This document shows positions 16,512-24,784 of a stretch of DNA of 64,000 nt, piece after piece. The position numbers and the translations under genes were made by a program. Location: contig NZ_VTFX01000001.1 in NCBI RefSeq assembly GCF_009192775.1, positions 620,001 through 684,000 on the forward strand, written 5' to 3'. Source of the DNA: Arthrobacter yangruifuii (GTDB taxonomy: Bacteria; Actinomycetota; Actinomycetes; Actinomycetales; Micrococcaceae). Position 1 is the first letter of the stretch. Every line of letters starts with the position of its first letter. The notes beneath the pieces were generated by a model, which saw only the letters and a program-made list of their open reading frames with translations, did not search any database and was not told where the DNA came from.

Positions 16512-16535
16512 CCTGCCCGCCGTCCGGCGGGCAGG
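16512..16535. other. Perfect hairpin between reductase and binding-protein genes
   Basis: CCTGCCCGCC (16512-16521), loop GTCC, GGCGGGCAGG (16526-16535): a ten-base perfect stem, 20 bases ahead of the next ATG. No T run follows, so it is unlikely to terminate; it could be an mRNA-stabilising or processing site that raises binding-protein output relative to upstream genes. Confidence 0.55.
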
Positions 16536-16554
16536 TCCCTCTGAAAGGAAAACC

Positions 16555-17583
16555 ATGAAAAGAACTCCGCTCGCCCTGCTGGCGGTCCCGGCAGTCCTGC
16601 TGGCCCTGAGCGGCTGCGGCGCCGATGCCGCAGAGAGTCCGGCATCCGACTCCTCCGATTCATCCGCGTCGGAGCAGTTCCCGGTCACCATCGAGTCTGC
16701 GCTGGGAGAGGCCGTCATCGAGCAGAAGCCCGAGCGCGTGGTCACCATCGGCTGGGGGTCCGCGGACACCGCCGTCGCGCTGGGCACCACGCCCGTGGGC
16801 GTGGAAGAGGTCACCTGGGGCAATGACGAGCACGGCAACTATCCGTGGGTCACCGAAGCCATCGAGGAACGCGGCGACGATCTGCCGGCCACCTTCACCG
16901 GCGGACAGGACATCGACATCGATGCCATTGTGGCGCTGGAACCGGACCTGATCCTGGCCCCGAACTCCGGGATCACCCAGGAGGACTTCGACATCCTCAA
17001 TGACCTTGCCCCCACCGTGGCCTACCCCGAAAAGGCGTGGAACATTGACTGGGATGAGCACATTTCGCTGATCGGCAAGGCCCTGGGCGAGCCGGAGGCC
17101 GCGGAGGACGCAGTAGCCGGCATCAAGCAGGACCTCGCCGACAGCGCCGCCGAGCACCCCGAGTTCCAAGACAAGACCTTTGCCTACGTCTGGGGCGGCG
17201 GGGCTCCCGGTTCCCTGGTGCTGTACAACGAGGGCGATGCACGGGTGGACATCCTCACCGCGCTGGGCATGACCGTGGCTCCGGAAGTTGCGGACATTCC
17301 CTCGGCAGAAGGCAGCTTCACCTCGGAACTGGGCCTCGAAAACGCGGCCAAGCTCGACAACGTGGACGTCCTGTTCACTTGGTATAACGACGAAGCAGAG
17401 CAGAAGGCCACCGAGGACCAGCGCCTGTTCGCCCAGATCCCCGCCGTCGAGCGCGGCTCCGTGGTGCGTAACCTGGACCGCCAGGTGGGCATGGCTTCCA
17501 GCTTCCTGACCCCGCTGAGCGTCCCGTGGGTCCTGGACCGCTTTGAGCCGATGATCGAAGAAGCAGTTGCCAAGGTCGACTAA
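16555..17583 (+). CDS. Iron-siderophore ABC transporter substrate-binding lipoprotein (second)
   Basis: 342 aa, ATG 16555 after GAAAGGAA. Signal peptide ends in LSGC with C21 as lipidation site, followed by a Ser/Asp/Ala linker. EQKPERVVTIGWGSADTAVAL, ALEPDLILAPNSGITQEDFD and YPEKAWNIDW resemble the lipoprotein at 3504-4547 along their length. The protein should bind ferric siderophore and deliver it to the adjacent permeases. A strong hairpin lies just upstream. The downstream permease appears to start inside its last codons, so stoichiometry may be set by coupling. Confidence 0.92.
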   Translation: MKRTPLALLAVPAVLLALSGCGADAAESPASDSSDSSASEQFPVTIESALGEAVIEQKPERVVTIGWGSADTAVALGTTPVGVEEVTWGNDEHGNYPWVTEAIEERGDDLPATFTGGQDIDIDAIVALEPDLILAPNSGITQEDFDILNDLAPTVAYPEKAWNIDWDEHISLIGKALGEPEAAEDAVAGIKQDLADSAAEHPEFQDKTFAYVWGGGAPGSLVLYNEGDARVDILTALGMTVAPEVADIPSAEGSFTSELGLENAAKLDNVDVLFTWYNDEAEQKATEDQRLFAQIPAVERGSVVRNLDRQVGMASSFLTPLSVPWVLDRFEPMIEEAVAKVD

Positions 17584-18670
17584 TCCGGCACCTGTTGTGG
17601 TTCCGGCGGAAGCCGGACACCAGGGAGCGGCCGGTGCGGGTGCACCGGCCGCTCCTCGGCGTTCCCTGCTCAGCGCAGGGAAGGGGACGGCGCTGCTGGC
17701 GGCCGGCCTCGGGTTACTGCTGCTGGCCGTCCTCACCAGCCTGGCCGTCGGCGCCCATCAACTGACCCCGGCGGAAGTAGCAGCGTCCTTGTGGACTGAA
17801 ATCACCGGCACGGGCAGCACCTACGCCGACGACGTGGTGGCCAGCCGAGTGCCGCGGACCGTCCTGGGCCTGATCGCCGGGGCGGCCCTGGCCGTAGCCG
17901 GAGTCATCATGCAGGGCCTGACCCGGAACCCGCTGGCGGATCCGGGCATCCTCGGCGTGAACGCCGGTGCCGCCGCCGCGATGGTCACCGGGATGGCGTT
18001 TTTCGGCTTGGGCGCCACCAGCGCGAATGTCTGGATTGCCCTGCCCGGCGCCCTGCTGACCGTTCTGGTGGTGTACGGCCTCGCCTCCGGCCGCCGCGGT
18101 TCCACACCGGTCCGGCTGGTCCTGGCCGGCACGGTGATTTCCGCGGTGCTGATGTCTTTCATCCAGGCCATTGCCCTGACCCGGCCCGAAGTGTTCACCA
18201 TGTACCGGTTCTGGGCCGTCGGCTCCCTGAGCGGACGGACGATGGAACAGGCCTATGACGTCCTGCCGTTCTTCCTGGTGGGGCTGGCCGCAGCCCTCAC
18301 CACCGGGCGCTCCCTGAACGCCCTGGCGCTGGGGGAAGAGGCCGCAGCCTCGCTGGGCCTTCGCCCGCAGGCCACCAAAATCACCGGCGCCCTCGCCGCC
18401 GCCGTGCTCTGCGCGTCGGCCACCGCCGCCGTCGGACCCATCGGCTTTGTAGGCCTCGCCGTACCGCACATCGTGCGCAGCTTCACCGGCCCGGACCACC
18501 GCTGGCTGCTGGTCCTCAGCGCCGTCGCCGGCCCGGCACTGCTGCTTTTCGCCGACGTTGCCGGCCGCCTGGTGGCCCGGCCCGGTGAAGTGCTCACCGG
18601 CGTCATCACCGCCCTGCTGGGTGCACCCCTGCTGATCCTGGCCGTCCGCCGGATGCGGGCCGTGGCATGA
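17567..18670 (+). CDS. FecCD-family iron-siderophore permease (third)
   Basis: 367 aa if it starts at TTG 17567, inside the end of the lipoprotein gene, where GAAGAAG lies shortly upstream; GTG 17597 (357 aa) is an alternative but has no ribosome site. Ala/Pro-rich N-tail, then about nine helices. SRVPRTVLGLIAGAALAVAG, MQGLTRNPLADPGILGVNAG and GPIGFVGLAVPHIVRSF closely parallel the first permease, so it is its paralogue. Its stop overlaps the next ATG (ATGA). No ATPase gene follows this second pair. Confidence 0.9.
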   Translation: MPRSTNPAPVVVPAEAGHQGAAGAGAPAAPRRSLLSAGKGTALLAAGLGLLLLAVLTSLAVGAHQLTPAEVAASLWTEITGTGSTYADDVVASRVPRTVLGLIAGAALAVAGVIMQGLTRNPLADPGILGVNAGAAAAMVTGMAFFGLGATSANVWIALPGALLTVLVVYGLASGRRGSTPVRLVLAGTVISAVLMSFIQAIALTRPEVFTMYRFWAVGSLSGRTMEQAYDVLPFFLVGLAAALTTGRSLNALALGEEAAASLGLRPQATKITGALAAAVLCASATAAVGPIGFVGLAVPHIVRSFTGPDHRWLLVLSAVAGPALLLFADVAGRLVARPGEVLTGVITALLGAPLLILAVRRMRAVA

Positions 18671-19734
18671 GCGGCGCCCGCACCCGCGCCGGGACCCGTC
18701 CCGCATCCCGGACGCTTACCTTCCGGGTGGGCCGGAAGGCCAGCTTCAGGTACCGCCGGCGCAGCCTCCTGACCTGCCTCCTCCTTACCGCCGCCGTGAT
18801 CCTGGTGGGAGCATTCACGCTGACCGCCGGGGACCTTGGACTGGGCTGGGGGGAGTTGTTCTCGCTCGTGGTTTCCCCGCCGGAGGGAAGCGCCTCCTTT
18901 GTGCTTGAACGGCTGCGCGGACCCCGGTTCCTGACCGCCGTGGGCGCCGGAATGGCCCTCGGCGTGGCCGGATCCCTGTTCCAGACCGTGACGCGCAACC
19001 CGCTGGGGAGTCCGGAGGTGGTTGGGCTGACCAGCGGAGCGGCTGCCGGAGCCGCCGCGACCACGCTTTGGCCCGGCTACCTTCCGGTGCCGGTTGCCGC
19101 CGTCCTCGGCGGAGGTATCGCGGTGGGACTGGTCTGGCTCAGCACCGGCCGCGGATTTGCGCGGCCCGGGAAACTGATTGTGGCAGGCATCGGCATTTCC
19201 GCCGTAGCGACCGCCCTGACCTCGCTGGCCATGACCACCGTGGGGGAGCAGCAGGCGCAGACGCTCGCCTTCTACCTGAATGGATCCCTGGCCTCCCGGT
19301 CCTGGTCCCATGTGGCAACCATCGCCGTCACCCTGGTGCTGGTGCTCCCCGCCGCCGCAGCCCTGCAGCGGCAGCTGAACCTGGTGTCTCTGGGAGACGA
19401 AATGGCTGAAGCCTTGGGCGTCCGGGTGGTCCGTACCCGCACGATCGCCATCCTTTTGGCCGTGGTGCTGGCCGCCTGTGCCGTCAGCGTCTGCGGACCG
19501 GTGGCTTTCGTTGCGCTGGTCGCCCCGCAGATTGCCCTGCGCCTGCTGGGCGTCTCCTCTCCGGGAGTGGTGGCCCCGGCGCTGGTGGGAGCGCTGGTGC
19601 TGAGCCTGTCCGACTTCACGGTGCAGCAGATCGACGTCGGCGCGGCCCTGCCCGTCGGGATCTTCACGGCGGCGCTAGGCAGCCTCTACCTGGGGTATTT
19701 ATTGTTCGGGGAAGCGCGGAAGGGCGTGCTCTAG
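18667..19734 (+). CDS. FecCD-family iron-siderophore permease (fourth)
   Basis: 355 aa, ATG 18667 overlapping the preceding stop. A basic 35-residue N-tail precedes the helices. LRGPRFLTAVGAGMALGVAG, FQTVTRNPLGSPEVVGLTSG and GPVAFVALVAPQIALRLLG are the FecCD segments; the docking loop is more like the second permease than the third. With the third permease it should form a channel for the lipoprotein encoded upstream. It ends the cluster: the next 240 bases hold no gene, and neither an ATPase nor siderophore synthesis genes are seen. Confidence 0.92.
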   Translation: MSGARTRAGTRPASRTLTFRVGRKASFRYRRRSLLTCLLLTAAVILVGAFTLTAGDLGLGWGELFSLVVSPPEGSASFVLERLRGPRFLTAVGAGMALGVAGSLFQTVTRNPLGSPEVVGLTSGAAAGAAATTLWPGYLPVPVAAVLGGGIAVGLVWLSTGRGFARPGKLIVAGIGISAVATALTSLAMTTVGEQQAQTLAFYLNGSLASRSWSHVATIAVTLVLVLPAAAALQRQLNLVSLGDEMAEALGVRVVRTRTIAILLAVVLAACAVSVCGPVAFVALVAPQIALRLLGVSSPGVVAPALVGALVLSLSDFTVQQIDVGAALPVGIFTAALGSLYLGYLLFGEARKGVL

Positions 19735-19978
19735 CCGGCTGCCCCGAGGTGCAGGACACGGGGGAAGATGGGGTTGGCCACAAAAAGCGGACAGCGGCGC
19801 CCGCCCGTTTTTAGAATTGAAGACAGGCCGGCGCGCTGATCGGCGGACCTGGACGGTCCGGCCGGCGGCGTGGGATTCATCCGGCTGCACAGCCTCCGCG
19901 GCCCGGTGAACACTGCCCGGGCGCGGCACGGCCTTTCATCGCCATAGAGTCCTTGACCAACGCACACTGAGGTGATTG

Positions 19979-20938
19979 TTGACCGAGCACTTCTTCAACT
20001 CTTCCCGTTGCAAGACCGCCGAATCAAAGACCACCGAATCAAAGACCGCCGAATCCCCGGTTCGGCTCCGCACGCTCCGTGATGTCCGCACCCGGGCCGC
20101 CGATCTGGGCAGCCGGGCCGGTACGGAGATCGGAACCTCGGCACGGAAGCTGGGGGACCGCAGCCGGGAACTGGGTGCCTCCGTCAGGAACTGGTTCGAG
20201 GGGCTCGACGCCCCCAGCCGCCGCACCGGCGCGCTGTCCATCGCCGCAGCCGTCGCGCTCGGCGGTCTGGTCACCGGCACGGCCGGTGCCGCGGAACCGG
20301 ACCTGCAGATCGAACGTCACGTGGTGGTCACTGAGCTGTCTGCCGACTGGACCGGGAACGGAGCCACCGGGAACGGCGCGGCCGGGACCGGAACGGCCGG
20401 AAACGAAGCGGCCGGGAACGAAGCGGCCGGCAACGGCCCGGACAGCCCCTCGCAGGCAGACCCCGCAGCGCCCGCAGCGGCGGAAGCCGCGCCCGCCCCG
20501 GAGGCCGCCCCGGAGCCCGCTCCCGAACCCGCTCCCGAACCGGTCCAGGGACCGGTGCCGCCCGTGGATGACATGGTGGTCACCTCGCCCTTCGGCAACA
20601 GGAACAACCCGCTGGCCCCCGGCTCCCTGGAATTCCATACCGGCACGGACTTCGGTGCCGTCACCGGAACGCCCGTGAAGGCCATGCTTGGCGGAACCGT
20701 GACCGAAGCCGGCTGGCATACCACCGGCGGCGGCGGACTGCGCGTGGTCATTGACCACGGCGACGGCGTGCAGACCACCTACAACCACCTCAGCAGCATC
20801 GACGTCAGCGTGGGGCAGACGGTGGACGCTGCAACGGTGGTCGGCGGCGTCGGCAGTACCGGCAACTCCACCGGACCGCACCTGCACTTCGAGGTGCTGC
20901 GGCACGGAGACTACGAAGACCCGATGGGCTGGCTGTAG
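19979..20938 (+). CDS. M23 (LytM-type) peptidase domain protein with repeat linkers
   Basis: About 319 aa from TTG 19979, four bases after GAGGTG; TTG 19976 is equally possible. Order: ~75 charged residues with three KTAES-like repeats, a hydrophobic segment (GALSIAAAVALGGLVTGTAGA) that may be a signal or anchor, a Gly/Asn/Ala repeat stretch, a Pro-Glu-Ala repeat linker, then a LytM domain with HTGTDF and HLHFEV, the zinc ligands of M23 endopeptidases. It probably cuts or remodels cell-wall peptidoglycan outside the membrane. The long charged region before the hydrophobic segment is unusual for an exported protein. Confidence 0.88.
   Translation: MTEHFFNSSRCKTAESKTTESKTAESPVRLRTLRDVRTRAADLGSRAGTEIGTSARKLGDRSRELGASVRNWFEGLDAPSRRTGALSIAAAVALGGLVTGTAGAAEPDLQIERHVVVTELSADWTGNGATGNGAAGTGTAGNEAAGNEAAGNGPDSPSQADPAAPAAAEAAPAPEAAPEPAPEPAPEPVQGPVPPVDDMVVTSPFGNRNNPLAPGSLEFHTGTDFGAVTGTPVKAMLGGTVTEAGWHTTGGGGLRVVIDHGDGVQTTYNHLSSIDVSVGQTVDAATVVGGVGSTGNSTGPHLHFEVLRHGDYEDPMGWL
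20012..20056 (+). repeat. Three 15-base tandem repeats in the M23 gene
   Basis: AAGACCGCCGAATCA, AAGACCACCGAATCA and AAGACCGCCGAATCC follow each other without gap and encode KTAES, KTTES, KTAES at the N-terminus. Such perfect in-frame units can expand or contract by slippage without breaking the frame. Confidence 0.9.
20353..20540 (+). repeat. Low-complexity in-frame repeats (Gly-Asn-Ala and Pro-Glu-Ala linkers)
   Basis: The first part encodes repeated GNGA/GNEAA units built on near-identical 15-base units (GGGAACGAAGCGGCC type); the second encodes EPAPEPAPEP built on GAACCCGCTCCC-type units. They link the putative membrane segment to the LytM domain as a flexible wall-spanning spacer. Boundaries approximate. 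Confidence 0.75.
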
Positions 20939-20960
20939 CCGGCCCGCCGGGGCGGCCGGC
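20938..20960. terminator. Possible terminator hairpin between convergent genes
   Basis: GCCGGCC (20938-20944) pairs with GGCCGGC (20954-20960) across a nine-base loop, filling the gap between the convergent M23 and lipid-kinase genes. No T run. Confidence 0.4.
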
Positions 20961-20965
20961 GGGGG

Positions 20966-21928
20966 CTACGGCACCGGGTTGGTGAGAACAGCCGGATCCT
21001 TCTTGCCGTGGGGCATCCGGATGCGCAGCGCGCCGGCTTCCATCTCGAAGAGGATGTGGGTGGCGCTGCCCAGATGGTCCCCGTCCATTTCGAAGTCCAG
21101 CGGGGACTCTGCCCACACCTCGGCACGCTTGCCCTGGTAATACTCCACCGCGGTGCTGCTGCCCCTGCCCCGGCGCAGCAGTCCGGTGACCACGCCCACC
21201 CAGCCCAGCCTGCCCTTCGGGGCCAGGGTCAGGATGTCCAGCAGGCCGTCATCCAGTTTGGCGCCCGGGAAAATCTCCAGGCCGCCGGTGATCTTGCCGC
21301 AGTTTCCACCCATCACACTGCGCAGCCGGCGGTGGACCGGCTTGCCGCCGTCAATCGAAATGGTGGTCTTCACGGGCTTTCCGGGAAGGTTCCGGATGCC
21401 CGCATCCACGTAGGCCAGCCAGCCGATCTTGTCCTTCAGGGCGTCCCTCGTGTCCGCCATCATGCCGGCGTCGTAACCGAGTCCCGCCATGACCAGGAAA
21501 GTATCGCTGTCCACTGCCTCGTCAACGGTCACGTGGACGACGTCGATGCGCCTCTCGGTTCCGTTCAGGGCGGCACGGACCGCCTGCTCCGGATCGTCGA
21601 CGCCGATGTCCAGGTTGCGTGCCAGCAGGTTCCCGGTGCCCAGCGGCAGCAGGCCCATGGGGAAGGAAGTGCCGGCCAGCTCGGCGGCCACACACCGGAC
21701 GGTACCGTCTCCGCCGGCCGCTATGACCAGGTCGACGCCGGCCTCCATGGCCTTGCGTGTCATTGAATGTCCCGGATCCTCCTCCTCGGTCTCGAAGAAC
21801 AGGGGCTCATCCCAGCCTTCATCCGCGCAGATCTCGGCCACACGCACGCGAACGTCGAAGTCCGTCTTCTTGATCGGGTTCACAATGACAGCGGCGCGTT
21901 GGCGTACCGGGGTCTCTGGGCTGGTCAT
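20966..21928 (-). CDS. Diacylglycerol kinase-family lipid kinase
   Basis: 320 aa from ATG 21928 (minus), preceded by AAGGAC; the longer frame upstream has no support. The N-domain has AAVIVNPIKKTD and the DAGK signature GGDGTVRCVAAELAG followed by PLGTGNLLARNL (about residues 66-96), the nucleotide-binding lid. The C-domain has LDDGLLDILTLAP, typical of YegS/DgkB relatives. Such enzymes phosphorylate diacylglycerol or other lipids with ATP at the membrane, recycling them to phospholipid synthesis. Exact lipid substrate unknown. Divergent from the SGNH hydrolase. Confidence 0.92.
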   Translation of the reverse strand: MTSPETPVRQRAAVIVNPIKKTDFDVRVRVAEICADEGWDEPLFFETEEEDPGHSMTRKAMEAGVDLVIAAGGDGTVRCVAAELAGTSFPMGLLPLGTGNLLARNLDIGVDDPEQAVRAALNGTERRIDVVHVTVDEAVDSDTFLVMAGLGYDAGMMADTRDALKDKIGWLAYVDAGIRNLPGKPVKTTISIDGGKPVHRRLRSVMGGNCGKITGGLEIFPGAKLDDGLLDILTLAPKGRLGWVGVVTGLLRRGRGSSTAVEYYQGKRAEVWAESPLDFEMDGDHLGSATHILFEMEAGALRIRMPHGKKDPAVLTNPVP

Positions 21929-22060
21929 GGCGTCCTTATCGTAAGCATGCGTACTTTTTAGGTTCGGGTCTGAGTCTAGCCCGACCATCAGCCTGCAGAC
22001 GGCTGCCGCGGTAGACGGGGCGTGAACGCAGGAACTCCCGGATGCTTGTAGCCTGTTGGG

Positions 22061-22837
22061 GTGACTTTTGAGCAGCGGTACGTGGCCCTTGGAGATTCGT
22101 TTACGGAAGGCGTGGGGGATGACGACGAGTCGCGCCCCAACGGGGTGCGCGGCTGGGCGGACCGCGTGGCCGAACAGCTGGTGCTGGCTGACAGTTCCTG
22201 GGGCTATGCCAACCTCGCCATCCGGGGTAAGAAGCTGCACCAGGTCCTGAACGAACAGGTGGACGCCGCCTTGGCAATGTCACCCACCCTGGTCACCATC
22301 TATGCCGGCGGCAATGACATCCTCCGGCCCAAGGTGGACATTGACGGCATCGTTGCCGCCTATGACGCCGGGATTGCCAAGCTGTGTGCCAGCGGAGCCG
22401 CCGTGCTGGTTTTCACCGGGTTCGACTCCGGCAGCTCCCCGGTATTCGGCCGTACCCGCGGACGCACGGCACTCTACAACGAACTGGTGCGCGAGGCAGT
22501 GGAGAACAACGGCGCCGTGCTGGTGGACTACTGGCGGATGAAGAATCTGCAGGACGAGCGGTACTGGGCGGTGGACCGCCTCCACATGTCCCCGGCCGGT
22601 CACATGCTCACCGCGAAGAAGGTGCTGGAGGTGCTCCGCGGCACCGATGCCATCGACACTCCGGAGCTGGAGGAGCAGCCGGCCCGCAACCGCGTGGAGC
22701 AGCTCCGCCGGGACGCCCAGTGGGCCCGCGAATACCTTGGTCCGTGGGTCAGCCGGCGGCTCCGCGGAGTCTCTTCCGGAGACAACCTCAGCCCCCGCTA
22801 TCCGGTGCTGACGCACCCGCCCCTGCCCGTTTCCTAG
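22061..22837 (+). CDS. SGNH/GDSL hydrolase (esterase/lipase-like)
   Basis: 258 aa from GTG 22061; TAGCCT at 22049-22054 with no ribosome site indicates a leaderless start. Block I is ALGDSFTEG with nucleophile S13; block III GGND near residue 84; block V is D172-x2-H175. No signal peptide, so it is cytoplasmic. SGNH hydrolases cleave esters or act on acylated sugars and lipids; the substrate is not predictable. The C-terminal ~45 residues carry an Arg-rich helix (RNRVEQLRRDAQWAREYLG), common in actinobacterial homologues. Confidence 0.9.
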   Translation: MTFEQRYVALGDSFTEGVGDDDESRPNGVRGWADRVAEQLVLADSSWGYANLAIRGKKLHQVLNEQVDAALAMSPTLVTIYAGGNDILRPKVDIDGIVAAYDAGIAKLCASGAAVLVFTGFDSGSSPVFGRTRGRTALYNELVREAVENNGAVLVDYWRMKNLQDERYWAVDRLHMSPAGHMLTAKKVLEVLRGTDAIDTPELEEQPARNRVEQLRRDAQWAREYLGPWVSRRLRGVSSGDNLSPRYPVLTHPPLPVS

Positions 22838-23047
22838 GGGATTGTGCGGCAATTCACACTATCCGCGATAAGTACTTTGTTTGCTGACCAGTTCCGGTCC
22901 CGGGCGTGCCGCTGACGGGCGCATTGACGCTTCCCGATTCGTTGCCTTCGGTGCAATTTCCTAAACTTGTAGGTCTGCCCGGCACCGTGTGGTGCTCGGG
23001 CGGCTGCTTTTGTCTCAGCAGCCGACTTCGATCGAGGGAAGGCCCAC

Positions 23048-24643
23048 ATGTCGAAAGATGCACCGCCCCACATTTCCGGAACCCCGGATGCACCGTCCAC
23101 ATCGACGGCCCGCAGGACCCGCAGGTCCCCCCTGCGGCGCCGCCGCCTTGAGGTGGGCGACGTAAATGTCGTCGACAAGTCCATGATGAAAAAGGCTGTC
23201 GGCGGCACCGTCGTCGGCAACACCATGGAATGGTTCGACGTCGGTGTCTACGGCTATCTGGCCGTCACCATGGGTGCCGTCTTCCTCTCTGAAGCCGACA
23301 AGGACGCACAGCTGCTCTTCAGCCTCGGCGTCTTCGCGGCAACCTTCATTGCCCGCCCGCTGGGCGGTGTTGTCTTTGGCCGCCTCGGTGACCGCATCGG
23401 CCGGCAGAAGACCTTGGCCATCACGCTGCTCATGATGGCCGCTTCCACTTTTGCCATCGGCCTGCTGCCCGGCTACGACACCATCGGCATCTGGGCTCCG
23501 ATCCTGCTGGTGCTTATGAAGCTGCTGCAGGGCTTCTCCACCGGCGGCGAGTATGCCGGTGCCACCACCTTCGTCTCGGAATACGCCTCCGACAAGCGTC
23601 GGGGTTTCCTGGCCAGCATCCTGGACCTGGGCAGTTACATGGGCTTTGCCCTGGGTGCCGCCGTCGTTTCGGTGATGCAGCTGCTGCTTTCCGAGTCCGA
23701 CATGGTGGGCTGGGGGTGGCGCATTCCCTTCCTCGTTGCGGGACCGCTGGGTGCCATCGCGATCTACTTCCGGCTGAAAATCGAAGAATCCCCGGCCTTC
23801 CAGGCCACGCTGGACGCCCAGGAAGCCAGTGCCAAGGCCGGTGACGAAACCGATTCCCTGGGCACCGTGGGAATTTTCCGTGCCTACTGGCGCCCGATCG
23901 TTCTGGCCATGGTCCTCGTGGCCGCCGTCAACTCGGTGGGCTACGCGCTGACGTCCTACATGCCGTCCTACCTGACCGATTCCAAGGGCTACGACCCGAT
24001 CCACGGCACCCTGCTGACCATCCCCGTCCTGGTGTTGATGGCCCTGTGCATTCCGCTCGCCGGCAAGCTCTCGGACCGGATCGGCCGCCGCCCCGTGCTG
24101 TGGATCGGTGCCGGATCCACCATCGTGCTGGCTGTTCCTGCCTTTGTGCTGATTGGCCAGGGACCGGTTGTCACTACGCTGCTGGGCCTGCTGCTGCTCG
24201 CCGTCCCGGTGACCTTCTACGTGGGCAACCTGGCCGCCACGCTGCCCTCCCTGTTCCAGACCTCCAGCCGCTACGGTGCCATGGGCATCTCCTACAACAT
24301 TGCCACCGCCGTCTTCGGCGGCACCGCTCCGCTGATCATGCAGGGCCTGATTACCCTCACGGACAATGACATGGCCCCGGCGTACTGGCTGATGTTCACC
24401 TCCGTGGCCGGTGCCATCGCAGTTGTCTTCATGAAGGAATCCGCCAACCGGCCGATGCCCGGTTCCATGCCGAGTGTGGACACCCACGCCGAGGCACGCG
24501 AACTGGTCGCCGGCCAGGATGAAAACCCGCTGCTCGACGTCGACGCGTTGCCGTTCGACACGCTGGGCAGCCAGCAGGCACCTGCTGCCTCCGGCGGGAC
24601 TGCAGGCTCCGCCGAGGCCGCGGATGCCGGCACCGGCCGTTAG
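23048..24643 (+). CDS. MFS transporter of the metabolite:H+ symporter type (ProP-like)
   Basis: 531 aa, ATG 23048 after AGGGAAGG. A basic 40-residue N-tail, then twelve hydrophobic segments. NTMEWFDVGVYGYLA is the MHS-family first-helix signature, FGRLGDRIGRQKTL is the loop 2-3 motif, and GFSTGGEYAGATTFVSEYA is the helix 4-5 motif of ProP/KgtP/ShiA relatives. Likely imports an osmolyte or organic acid (proline/betaine most often annotated) with H+. The last ~60 residues are hydrophilic and Ala/Gly rich. Followed by an intrinsic-terminator-like hairpin and a MarR gene. Confidence 0.9.
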   Translation: MSKDAPPHISGTPDAPSTSTARRTRRSPLRRRRLEVGDVNVVDKSMMKKAVGGTVVGNTMEWFDVGVYGYLAVTMGAVFLSEADKDAQLLFSLGVFAATFIARPLGGVVFGRLGDRIGRQKTLAITLLMMAASTFAIGLLPGYDTIGIWAPILLVLMKLLQGFSTGGEYAGATTFVSEYASDKRRGFLASILDLGSYMGFALGAAVVSVMQLLLSESDMVGWGWRIPFLVAGPLGAIAIYFRLKIEESPAFQATLDAQEASAKAGDETDSLGTVGIFRAYWRPIVLAMVLVAAVNSVGYALTSYMPSYLTDSKGYDPIHGTLLTIPVLVLMALCIPLAGKLSDRIGRRPVLWIGAGSTIVLAVPAFVLIGQGPVVTTLLGLLLLAVPVTFYVGNLAATLPSLFQTSSRYGAMGISYNIATAVFGGTAPLIMQGLITLTDNDMAPAYWLMFTSVAGAIAVVFMKESANRPMPGSMPSVDTHAEARELVAGQDENPLLDVDALPFDTLGSQQAPAASGGTAGSAEAADAGTGR

Positions 24644-24673
24644 CCGGACCGCCTGAGCCATCCGCCTGCCGGA

Positions 24674-24710
24674 CCGGCCGGACGCCCCCGGGTGTCCGGC
24701 CGGCCTGTTT
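24674..24710 (+). terminator. Intrinsic terminator after the MHS transporter
   Basis: CCGGCCGGAC (24674-24683) pairs with GTCCGGCCGG (24694-24703), followed by CCTGTTT. The strong G/C stem with a short T tract suits termination of the transporter mRNA. Confidence 0.7.
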
Positions 24711-24784
24711 CCGGGGGCCGGTTGGCCCGCTGCGCCCTGCCTGCGATGATTGAACCCTAAAGTTTCCACGAGAGGACGGCCGGC

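Noticed and set aside
20353-20540. Repeats as a mobile or CRISPR-like element
   Set aside because: They are in-frame codon repeats forming protein linkers within the M23 gene.
22906-23151. An 81-codon frame overlapping the start of the ProP-like gene
   Set aside because: Cys/Arg-rich with no motif, and the real gene start is well supported in another frame.
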